The position numbers were made by a program, and so were the translations under genes. DNA of 64,000 bases from Marsupella aquatica (lineage: Eukaryota > Marchantiophyta). The stretch covers positions 11,036,001-11,100,000 of the forward strand of contig OZ316895.1 in the NCBI GenBank assembly GCA_973895155.1. The letters are read 5' to 3'. The notes beneath the pieces are model-generated. The model was not told where the DNA came from and did not search any database. It saw only the letters and a list, made by a program, of their open reading frames with translations. This document shows, piece by piece, positions 22,746-32,374 of the stretch (position 1 is its first letter; each line of letters starts with the position of its first letter).

Positions 22746-25361
22746 ATGATGAGGACCACTCGAGCGAAAGCGAATGCGGTGGCGGTTACAGCGACTATAC
22801 ACTCTCCTTCTAAGCTGAGGGAGTCAGGGAGGCAAGTAGAAACCATAGATTGTTACGGTGTTGCGAAGTGGGTGCTTAAAGATGGGACGAGGGTACGAAG
22901 CAAAGAAACGGAACTTACGGATGTATCTGGGGTTGAAGCAGCAGAAATTGAGACTCAGTTTCAACGAGTAGGGAACGGGTCTAGTCTCAAAGAAGAGCAG
23001 AATGGTACTCATGTGAAAGAAGAGCGGAACGGGATTCATGTCAAAGAAGAGAAAACTGGGACTATTGCCTTACAAGTAGGAAATGGGACTTTTGTCCAAA
23101 AAGAGGAGGATGACATTCGTGTGAAGGAAGAGGCAATCGGAGCTCCCGAAACAGTCTACGTATCTGAGAAAATGGCAGAAGAGGAGAGATTACTGGAAGA
23201 ACAGCGAAGGAAGGATATTGCCGCCATTGAGGAGACAATAGATCCTCAGAATGCAGTGCTCGACGATTCAATGTACACAAAATTGGACAATCTTCTGAAC
23301 AAGACTCAGTTGTTTTCGGAGTTCCTCTTGGAGAAAATGGACAGAATAGCATCTGTTCAACAAGAGCCAGAAAAGCCGAAAAAAGGGCGCGGCAAAGGGA
23401 GGGGGGTGAAGAGAAAAGCTGGTACAGTAACTTCTAGAGCTTCAACTAGGTCCACCACAGAATCCTGTCCTGTGCTCCCTGATGGTCAAGAGGACAATGA
23501 TGTTGCCGGACCCGGCGACGTGTTTCTCACAGAAGAGGAGCGTGTTGCTATGGAACAGAAGAAGATTGTTCCTCTTCTCACAGGTGGGACACTCAAGCCA
23601 TTCCAGCTCAAGGGTATCAAGTGGATGATATCACTCTGGCAGAATGGGCTAAATGGCATTCTTGCAGATCAGATGGGCCTTGGCAAGACAATTCAGTCAA
23701 TAGGACTACTGGCTCATCTGAAGGGGCAAGACTTGCACGGTCCTTTCCTCGTATGTGCTCCTCTATCAACGCTCTCCAATTGGGTGAGTGAGATCAAGAG
23801 GTGGGTACCAGTCTTGCCTGTATTACTCTACCATGGTTCAAAGGAAGAGCGGGCAGCGATGAGACGGAAATTACCTGATTCCAAGTCTCCGGAGTTTCCT
23901 GTGATTATCACGTCATATGAGGTGGCCATGTTTGATCGAACATATTTGGCTCGGCGAACGTGGAAATATATCATTGTGGACGAGGGCCACAGGCTGAAGA
24001 ACTTCGATTGCAAGCTCTTGCGGGAGCTGAGGAAGATTCCTGTGGAAAACAAATTGTTGCTGACAGGGACTCCATTGCAGAATAACCTGGGCGAGCTCTG
24101 GTCGTTGCTGAATTTCATATTACCTGATATCTTTACTTCCCTCGAACAGTTCGAATCATGGTTTGACTTGTCTGGCAAGCAGAGTGGCAATGCGCTTAAC
24201 AAGGAGGAGATTGACGAGCAGCGACGGCTCGGGGTTGTCACAAAGTTGCACGGTATTCTTCGACCCTTTCTGCTGCGACGGCTCAAACAAGATGTTATGA
24301 AAAACATCCCACCCAAGAAAGAAATCATTTTTTATGCCGAGCTGGCGGATGCCCAGAAGGAATATCAGGATCTTCTTCTCAGTAGAACTTTGAATGAGCA
24401 CTTCGAGACCCGAAAGCTACCAGGTTCTTGTTTCAAGACACGGCTCAACAACGTTGTCATGCAATTAAGGAAGAATGCGAATCATCCAGATCTTCTCTCA
24501 TCTCATTTTAGTGACAATATTAATTACCCTCCTGTCCAGGTCCTGCTCGAACAGTGTGGAAAACTGAGATTGCTAGATAGGCTTCTGAAGCACCTCAGAG
24601 CAAGAGGTCACAAGGTGCTTATATTCTCACAGATGACTCACATGCTGGATGTTCTACAGTATTACCTGCAGGAGAATGGTTTGGATCCTTGCAGGATTGA
24701 TGGATCAGTGAAACTGACAGATCGTCAAGAGGAGATTCGGCAATTCAACAGTGACAGCTACAGCCGTTATGTTTTTCTTCTTAGTACACGAGCTGGTGGC
24801 CTAGGTATCAACCTGACAGCAGCAGACACGGTTATAATCTATGACAGTGATTGGAATCCGCAGATGGACCTTCAGGCGATGGACCGTTGTCACAGGATTG
24901 GCCAAGATAAGCCAGTCCATGTGTACAGGCTTCTCACATCAGAAACCGTTGAGTGTAGAATGATAAAGGTGGCTAACCGCAAGATGCACCTGGAACGTGT
25001 GGTCATTGAGAAGGGGCACTTCAAGCAGGAGGCAAACAATGCCAAGCAGAAGTTGGACGAGTCTGACATAATGTTTTTGCTTCGACAGGACAGAGACGAG
25101 GAAGAGGAGTACCTCCAAAGCTCTGAAATTACTGATGCTGACCTACTCATAGCCCTTGATCGAGCGGATTTGATGGCTGGCATGGAGGGCCATCTAGCTG
25201 CACCGAATCCAGGTCCTGTCTTGCCCCTCAAGGGCCCTGGCTGGGAGGTAGTCGTTAAGCCAGACTCTTCAAACAGCATCCTATGTTCAATCGAGGGCTA
25301 CAGAAAATTCCCTGCTTCTGCTGGCAAGACGGAATCTGCAGGTCTTGAAACTATGGAATGA
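22746..25361 (+). CDS. DDM1: DDM1/LSH-type SNF2 chromatin-remodelling ATPase, intronless
   Basis: This is a nuclear nucleosome remodeler. In plants DDM1 lets DNA methyltransferases act on transposons in heterochromatin. The 871-residue frame is uninterrupted. Motif I DQMGLGKT is near residue 308, DEGHRLKN (motif II) near 412, then LTGTPLQNNL, DIFTS, VLIFSQMTHMLDVL and LSTRAGGLGINLTAADT, with QAMDRCHRIGQ near 710. DEGH, SDWNPQMDLQ and the C-terminal DADLL..LDRADL block are typical of DDM1/LSH. The N-terminus (to about 285) is acidic, with four imperfect VKEE repeats near 75-135 and a basic KKGRGKGRGVKRK patch near 215-230. Length compares with about 760 in Arabidopsis. ATG 22746 is chosen because the frame further upstream starts only at GTG; a second ATG follows directly at 22749. 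Known DDM1 genes are multi-exonic, so absence of introns is odd and may mark a retrocopy. Confidence 0.93.
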   Translation: MMRTTRAKANAVAVTATIHSPSKLRESGRQVETIDCYGVAKWVLKDGTRVRSKETELTDVSGVEAAEIETQFQRVGNGSSLKEEQNGTHVKEERNGIHVKEEKTGTIALQVGNGTFVQKEEDDIRVKEEAIGAPETVYVSEKMAEEERLLEEQRRKDIAAIEETIDPQNAVLDDSMYTKLDNLLNKTQLFSEFLLEKMDRIASVQQEPEKPKKGRGKGRGVKRKAGTVTSRASTRSTTESCPVLPDGQEDNDVAGPGDVFLTEEERVAMEQKKIVPLLTGGTLKPFQLKGIKWMISLWQNGLNGILADQMGLGKTIQSIGLLAHLKGQDLHGPFLVCAPLSTLSNWVSEIKRWVPVLPVLLYHGSKEERAAMRRKLPDSKSPEFPVIITSYEVAMFDRTYLARRTWKYIIVDEGHRLKNFDCKLLRELRKIPVENKLLLTGTPLQNNLGELWSLLNFILPDIFTSLEQFESWFDLSGKQSGNALNKEEIDEQRRLGVVTKLHGILRPFLLRRLKQDVMKNIPPKKEIIFYAELADAQKEYQDLLLSRTLNEHFETRKLPGSCFKTRLNNVVMQLRKNANHPDLLSSHFSDNINYPPVQVLLEQCGKLRLLDRLLKHLRARGHKVLIFSQMTHMLDVLQYYLQENGLDPCRIDGSVKLTDRQEEIRQFNSDSYSRYVFLLSTRAGGLGINLTAADTVIIYDSDWNPQMDLQAMDRCHRIGQDKPVHVYRLLTSETVECRMIKVANRKMHLERVVIEKGHFKQEANNAKQKLDESDIMFLLRQDRDEEEEYLQSSEITDADLLIALDRADLMAGMEGHLAAPNPGPVLPLKGPGWEVVVKPDSSNSILCSIEGYRKFPASAGKTESAGLETME

Positions 25362-27052
25362 GGAGACCTCGAGAAACAGGATCGGTAATTCGTGAGAAGA
25401 AGGAATCTATAGATGTCGAATTGACGTAATTGTTGATGCTTTAAAAGTGGAATGCTATTGTAGCGGGGGCAGTGGTCTCATTTTTGGGGATTTAGAACTA
25501 GAGAATCAGTCACCTAACACTTCGTTAGTGGTTGTTTCGCTCCATGACCTAAACGTGGAGGAGAATTATCTCAGGTTCGTAAGTCAGGGTCAGCAAGGGT
25601 GGTTAGAGACGATTTGAAATGTAGTACTTCTTAACTCAAAAGGGACAGGTTAGACTCATTGGTAATGTATACTTGGAGGCCCATATTAATTGCAGGGTAT
25701 ATAGCCACAAGAATTCATAGTTTGTACAGTGAGTATGCCAGGCTGGTCCACTAATTAGAATAACTGAAGTAAAACCTGGATTTTAGTGGATCAGCGAACA
25801 GCTTCTTCTAGGCAAGCTTCCAATGTCTCTTCCATGTCAGTGCGGGGGTAACAAAGTCTACATTGTAGTGAGGTTCATTGGCACCAGCGACTTTTTCCAG
25901 CGAAGTGAAGCAAGTTGGGTTGTGGCACGGGGAGATAGTTGCCTAATATTTGTTAAATATCGCCAAATGGGACTCCCAGGACTTGGGTGGAAGGAGAGTG
26001 GTTGTCTCATGCCGGTCATCATCTCTTCACTTTGAGTTGACGCATTGCTTATTTGAGTAAAAGAGGATCAGAGATGTCTTGAATTACAGGCTTTCTGTAA
26101 CTTAGTGCATACTGAAGAGCACTGCACCTTGTAGAATGTATAGGGCATGTTTCAGAGACAAGTTACATCTGGATTGGGCCCAATGTTTACGACAGATTTC
26201 TATGGATGAGGAGTGAGACTCTTCACCATACATATAACAAGTAGCTGTTGGCGTAGACAATCTAGATATCTGGGTACAAAAGCAGAACATTCAAAAGGGC
26301 AAATAAGTCTAGTAATCTCATTTAGTTTGCATTCATCAGCAGTACCAGAAGTGCAAATATTCTTTAGTGTCCGAATGGGACCTGCGTGTCAAAGCCGAAT
26401 GGACATTGGAAGCTCAACTGATTATCTAAACATAGAGAGTACACCACAACTTGGGAGGCAATTGAGATTCTTTATACAGGAGATTATACAAATGTTCACT
26501 TGTCACTAACGGGACCTCCAAACTGCTGCTGCATCATTCTACACATCTCCCCAACCTTCTTGTTTTTCATTTACAAGTCCACCAGCAAGAAAGAGGGGCT
26601 CCTACACCAGACACAGGAATTTAAGACTGCAATGACATCGTGTGTCAGAAGAACTTTCATTCTCTTTCCCCACATGCCCATTCAGTGGCTCTCTTTTAAA
26701 GAGATGCGAGGAACAGACATCTTCAACCGAAATCAGTACTATCCCCTGCACATTCCGATGTCAGCAGGAGCGCACCTTCTAGCCAATGAGTTCAATTCCC
26801 CTTCAGCACTCGACAAGGCCCAACTTCGCTCACTTTTCCTCCAACATTTGAGAATGCAGATTCTCCTCCGACAATTTAAAGGCACACCATTTTCCTGCGA
26901 AAGGTTTGGAAAGGCAAAACTTCCTGCAACACTTGACAAGGTACAATTCTCTTAAGGGGCAAAAGACATCAGGAGCACATCAGTAGACCAGTTCCGAGAC
27001 GTGGGTTGGTCGAGCTGGCTTCAGAAGTTCCGGGAAAGGAGGAACAACAGCG

Positions 27053-27056
<4 letters not shown>
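25362..27056. other. Interval between the convergent SNF2 and HTATIP2-like genes
   Basis: The two genes point at each other. The interval includes the SNF2 3' UTR. An open frame of 151 codons at 26500-26955 has no recognised domain and lacks supporting context, so it is not called. Confidence 0.5.

Positions 27057-27088
<32 letters not shown>
27057..27088. repeat. (CT)n microsatellite abutting the HTATIP2-like stop codon
   Basis: Sixteen CT units run up to the TTA (reverse complement of the TAA stop) at 27088-27090, so in the mRNA a GA-repeat follows the stop codon immediately. Confidence 0.95.
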
Positions 27089-27094
<6 letters not shown>

Positions 27095-28098
27095 CCAATA
27101 AGCTTCTTCATGCCCCAACCGAGCGTCTCCTCTCCCTCCGCATTGGACTGCAGGACTGTCACCGCCTGTACAACCATGGCTTTGGCGACGTCCCCAACCT
27201 TGAAACTGGGCATGACATACGCGAGCAGCTTCTCCATAGTGCGGGCCTTCTCCCCGCGGTCCAAGAGCGGAGGCTGGACAATACTTAGCTGCTTCACTCC
27301 CAGAGTCCGGTAGTGCTCTTCCGTCTCCCCCTTCGTCCTCATGTAGAGGAAGTACGAATTCTTGTTCGCTCCACCGGAAGTCACGAGCTGCAAATGCTGC
27401 ACTCCAGCTCGCTTTGCCAAGTTCCCGAACTCATTCACAGCATCATGATCGATCTTCCGGAAGTTCTCCGCTGAGCCAGCCTCCTTTCTCGTGGTCCCCA
27501 ACGTGCAGAAGGCGGCCTCGTACTTCGAGGGCGTGAGCTGAGAGGGGTCTATGGATGCAATCTCTGCTAGATCGGCGACGTTCTTGTAGTTGAGCTTGGC
27601 GAGCTGATCGGGCAAGGGCTGCCTGTCCGAAGGGAAGGCGATCTCTCGCCGACCAATCACCGTCACCGCTGAGAACTTGTCGCTGCTGAGCAGCTCCGCC
27701 ACGAGGTATTTCCCGATGGCTCCCGTGCCACCCACGACGAGCGCTCTCCAGCCCACTTCGCCGCTCGCCATCTCTTCTTCCGGCGCAGAGCAAATTCCTT
27801 CTTCTTCTTTTTCTTCGTTTCGGGTCAAAAATGGCAAAATCCTGGCCTCCGGGCGAGAATTGGAGTCATCAGCAGCAATGAATCGTGTGTCGATCGGATC
27901 GAACTGAGGAAGGTGACAATCTTCGTCTTGTTTTCCTGTCAGTGGTGACAAATTCGTGGCCTCTGGGTAACCAAATGCTTTAGGGAGAATTGGAAGCAAC
28001 AGCAATGCACCTGCCGCGACGATCGGGAGCAAAGCAAAGCAAAGAAAAGAAAAGCGAGGGAGATGGGGAGCATCAGTCCGACGCTGATGAGGAACCAT
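27088..28098 (-). CDS. HTATIP2/TIP30-like atypical short-chain dehydrogenase
   Basis: This is an NAD(P)(H)-binding Rossmann protein of the TIP30 (HTATIP2) group. The animal member is a redox-linked regulator; the plant role is unknown. From the first ATG it has 336 residues. Residues 17-43 form a hydrophobic stretch that could be a signal anchor or part of a targeting sequence. The conserved domain starts near 117 with the dinucleotide motif GGTGAIG (123-129) and has the SDR catalytic set Ser241 and Tyr252-x-x-x-Lys256, with NSYFLYMRTKGETEE closely resembling the family. ATG 27771 (Met110) would give a 227-residue cytosolic form, close to the usual family size, so either start is possible. 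No introns are seen. It converges on the SNF2 gene. Confidence 0.85.
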
Positions 28099-28250
28099 CC
28101 CAAGACATATGCGATACTTCAGTCAGAAGAAAACCGTCAAACAAGTCTCCATTGAAGGCGGAGAGCATACTCAAACTTTGGAGTGCGTCTCAAACTTTGG
28201 TTGTTCTTGTGCTGTCCTGCTTTTCCGTTATTTTCCGGTTCCTTGCCTGA

Positions 28251-28382
28251 GGATCATGTCTTTTCCATTTAATTTCACTTGATTGAGGATTGGGTTTTTT
28301 GCCTGAGGTATCATGAGGGATCATGTCTTTTCCATTTAATTTCACTTGATTGAGGATTGGGTTTTTTGCCTGAGGTATCATT
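28251..28382. repeat. Two-copy direct repeat, 67-bp period
   Basis: Two nearly identical units begin GGATCATGTCTTTTCC at 28251 and 28318 and end GCCTGAGGTATCAT. Near-identity implies a recent duplication. It lies just upstream of the HTATIP2-like gene on that gene's 5' side. Confidence 0.9.
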
Positions 28383-28512
28383 TCTCCTTATGTCTCCTGG
28401 TTGGGAGTCTTTTGTTGTTTGGAAGTGTGAAATAAAAAAGAAAGTTTGAGAGGGGTAGTAGCCCTTTATGAAGGTGGGTTTAGCCTAGGTTAAGGAAAGG
28501 AAGGCCCTCGGG

Positions 28513-28775
28513 GGTCTCCATATATGGAGGCCCCATCACCAGCAACTTTTTAGGCCTAGGACCCCCTCAAATGCAAGAATTGTTTTAAAAACATTTTGCC
28601 CCTATAGTTGGAATTTGGAATATTTCAAAAAATTGATTAAAAAGACAATAATGTTTTTATAAGTTTCAAAATTGTATTTAGAAAACCCTTTTGTTCTTCT
28701 CTTAAAATGAATAAAATGACTATATTCTTCATTGCACGTAATATGCCATTTTTGTGAAAATGAAACCCCCAAAAA
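28513..28775 (+). repeat. Dispersed repeat R1, copy 1
   Basis: About 260 bp sharing ordered landmarks with 61276-61566: GGGGTCTC, ATCACC, TTTTTAGGCCTAGGACCCCC, TTGGAAT, TTTATAAGT, TTGTTCTTCTC, AATAAAATGAC, GCACGT, ATATGCCATTTTTGTG and TGAAACCCCC. It is moderately diverged and on the same strand as the second copy. It encodes no evident protein. Confidence 0.75.
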
Positions 28776-29059
28776 TTAATCATAATTTGTACAACTATTA
28801 CAAGGGCAAGGTTAGCACATGTGATGCATAACTTACATTTTAAATGAGTCCAGGCTGGTTGTAGCATAACCTGGAGTGGAACCCAAGTGTATGTTGAGCA
28901 CACTAAAGTTCCCCAACAACTCTGGGTGTATGGGTGAGTCACATGAGTTTAGGGAAAACTGAACAATCTTCTCCTGAACCTCTCAGAGGCTCATGTAAAA
29001 TCTGTAGTCCAGAGACATGTAAGCAAAGATACTATTGGCCTTAGCCTCCCTATGCATAA

Positions 29060-29470
29060 TTTACTTTTGTGACCCCGGGTTGTGACAGGCCCAATTTTGT
29101 GCATATAGACGTTGCGCGTGTGCCAGGAATTCCGGATGATGACACAGGGGTCCTAGTGGGTGTGGTCAATGAAAAGGGAACTCCTATCCTTCCATATATT
29201 CCAGCAAGTAATGGCTCCAAGAATGCCCCAGCTTCCAAGGCATCTCCCACTCTGCAGATAGCTCAGTTAGGAAGATGTGAGCCTCCAGCATGACATCAAG
29301 AAATTGACCAGTGGATGAAGGAGTCTCTGTCTAAAACCCAATCCCAAACATGTCAAGAGATAGGGTAGCTCTAAATGCAGTGAACAATGTCTCCAGCCCC
29401 CTGAGTTTAAAGAAAACTTCACTTGCACCAGTTGGAAACCTTTCACTAGTTGGAAACCTTTCACTCAAGT
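29060..29470 (-). mobile_element. Possible LINE-like remnant
   Basis: In one minus-strand frame the sequence reads ILGAITCWNIWKDRSSLF, resembling the W-x-x-WK-x-R-N segment after the reverse transcriptase of plant non-LTR retrotransposons. The frame is broken by stops on both sides. Similarity rests on this one short block. Confidence 0.35.
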
Positions 29471-31337
29471 TTCACAACTCCTGACCAGGCTAGCCAGGGG
29501 TTAGGTTGATAACTGCAAACTAAATTACAAAGAAATATACAAGAAGGGCTTGGCTGGAGCGTTTAGGGCATGGGCAGTCCAATCATCTCCCAATCTCCCA
29601 TAGCTCCGGGCCTCCACTTTTACTAGCTCACTAATTCATAAGATTGTAGCCCACCAGTCACCGCCCAACACAGTATGAACTGGGACTGTGAGACTTGCCA
29701 TAAACTCCCAAGAACCTGATTAAGATCAAAGTGGGAAAACCACAACTTTAAATTGTCAATTTCAACAAAAACATGAAGACACTGAAGCCCAGTTTAATGT
29801 TGGCACAGCAAAACCTCAAAATCAAGAGCACAGACAGGCAATCTAGCTGAAGGGGCATTAGTTAGCAGTTGACTGTCTAAAAAGTTCCACAGGTGATGCT
29901 TCTGACCCTGCTTCTGATTAACCACATGAATGAAATGTATATATATGGCATACTGGCTCCCGTCAAATCTGGGAATTATAATGGTGTTAATAGGCTCGAC
30001 CGTACGATGGATGGCAGCTAGTGGCTCAGGGTTGAGGGCAAAATATGCTATCAAATGGACTCTCATCACCTGCAGACTACCTGGCTACTCCATGCCAAAT
30101 GCAGGGGAATGGTTTCAGATAGCAAAAATTTGCCATTAAAAAAATGTTGTCTCACACCCATTTTGGTTACTTTGATAATTTTCAATCCTAATCGGAAAAT
30201 CTTGTGTGGCTTTCAGAATTTTGTCTGGTTTTGTAGTCAGAGTCACAATGAAAGAGCCTGATGAGATTCAGCCCAAAAGAAAATACCAGAGGTTGTATTT
30301 TGGTGGGACTTTGGTTCAGTTAACTCATTTTATTTGGAAAGCCAATGGGGAAACTTTTAGGCTTTTGATGACCTCAGAACTAGGGCTGAGGTCATGTAAA
30401 ATTGCCCTAAGCAAACTAAATTAATGATGGAAGTTAAATTGAAAAGGGAAACATATCAACCACTTCACCAAGTATGTTGTCCACACATTCTCAATACACT
30501 TGGAAAAAGGGCGTACAATGCATTCATGACTCCAACAGATAGCAACATAAAGCCAGTTCCTTGCTATAGTTCCCAAATTGAGATTGCTTCAGACATCAAA
30601 GGTACTGCAAGGACTCGGCTAGTTTGGCGGAGCAGAGCAGTTCTGTTGGCGCTTTTCCCTGTTTTTCAGTTTTAGTTCACTTTGTCTTATTAAAGTGCAA
30701 GGTGACGTATGAATGTGGCGATATGACGATGATAACGTTCAAGTTCTGAATTTGGAGCAGGGTAGTGTGTTTGCGGGATACAACTTTTGCAGGAGTATTT
30801 TTCCTTATTTTTCTGGCCATAATTATGGAGTGTGTGATCAGCTGTTGAGTCATTCCTTGTTCCTTTGGTGATACGATTCTTTCTAGTTATGGCCGGGGTT
30901 ACGGCTCATAGCCTTTTAGCTTAGTAATAGGGCAGGTAAAAAGTGCCATAAAAGAAATATGGAGGACATACAACGTTTTTATGGCTGGGACAGAACTACT
31001 TATGGGCCTACCTAAATACACTTCCCGTAAGAATCTTGTCCCAAAAGTTTTCATCCATAATACTTTTCTTATGGCTGAACTTTGACACACCCTAATGCTC
31101 GATTCTTGGTTCTCTGTTGCGACAACTTAGACTGTAGAATGGAGGTGCATTTTGCTTGGTGTCCTCTTGTTTCGGGCTGATTCTTTACATAGTTCTGTCA
31201 GTTTTCTCCCTCTTTTACTAAGTTTACTTTGCAATCAAGTAAACGATTCCTTTCAAGACAAATAAAACTGCTCTAGACTGAGATTGCTTCAAATAAGTTT
31301 TTGGGTAGCCCTTCTTGAATAGGATACCTACATACAT
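29471..31337. other. Intergenic, no gene recognised
   Basis: No conserved coding signal was found on either strand. The open frames present are short and overlapping. Confidence 0.55.
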
Positions 31338-32374
31338 CAATATAGCATGTTCATCCTGGAACATGCCCTCTTTTTTTGTCTTGTAAGGATATGTAATTCA
31401 TTTAATTTGTTTTATGACAAAAGAAGTAGGTACATGTAAAGTGTATGCTAAGAAATTAATATCTCACTGTTAATTAAGTGTGAATGACATAACACACAAA
31501 ACCATAAGTACACATGCAAAGAAAGCACATTATGACCAAGAAAGTATAAAGTTACTAAAGATTTGTGCACATACAGTACAGATTTTCACTTGGTTCTAGG
31601 TAATGACAATCAACTCAATTAAAATCATAAATTTTGTAAAGGAAACCAAGAGGGGAACTTAGTACACCAATGTACACATTGTTCAAATCCATTTCTGTCA
31701 CCCTCATGAGAAAAAACATCTTTAGTGATATAGCATGTTCATCTTTAGTGATATAGCATACTCATCCTGGAACATGAAAACTTAAACTTTGAAGAGTAAA
31801 AGTACACATGTTAAGAAAAGTAATAATGAACAAGAAAAATTTAAGTCTATGGTATTGGGTTCTGCACATACTATACACCAGTAAAGATACTTATGTACTT
31901 ATCTTAGGTAATGACACTCAAATGAATTAAAACCATAAATTTAGGACACAAAACCATGAGTAGAACTTAAAGACATGAGGAGTGCACTTCAATTAGATCA
32001 TTTCTTTTTCACTCATCAGAATAAGGGCTAGAACTTCCATGAGCTTTGTTAAAGGGTGGATGATCAAAAGTATAGCAAAGATTTAAAAATTTAAAGGGGT
32101 GCCAGATTAAATTCAAAATCTAAAGTATACAAGGGATGCACCTTGGTAAGACACATTGAATTAAAATACACAAGAAAAGAAGTTTGAATAAGACAAAATA
32201 CTGGAAGATGGATTCACCATATAGCAGTTTCATTCTGTGTCTCATCTTTAGTGATATAACATGATAGCCATTGATGTTCATGAACAACTAATAAATGTTT
32301 ATAGCATGTTCATCTTCAGTGATATAGCATGATAGCCATTGATGTTCATGAACAACTAATAAATGATTATGCGA
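31338..32374. repeat. AT-rich block of nested duplications
   Basis: Three levels are visible. A diverged duplication relates 31500-31680 to 31795-31985 (TACACATG..AAGAAA, CTAGGTAATGACA, CATAAATTT). A 21-bp unit CATCTTTAGTGATATAGCAT occurs twice at 31718-31760. A 68-bp unit starting TCATCTT(T/C)AGTGATATA occurs twice at 32242 and 32310. The word TTCATCCTGGAACATG recurs at 31348 and near 31757. No gene is evident. Confidence 0.75.

Noticed and set aside
26500-26955. 151-codon open frame between the SNF2 and HTATIP2-like genes
   Set aside because: No recognised domain, no splice partners, and composition like the surrounding intergenic DNA.
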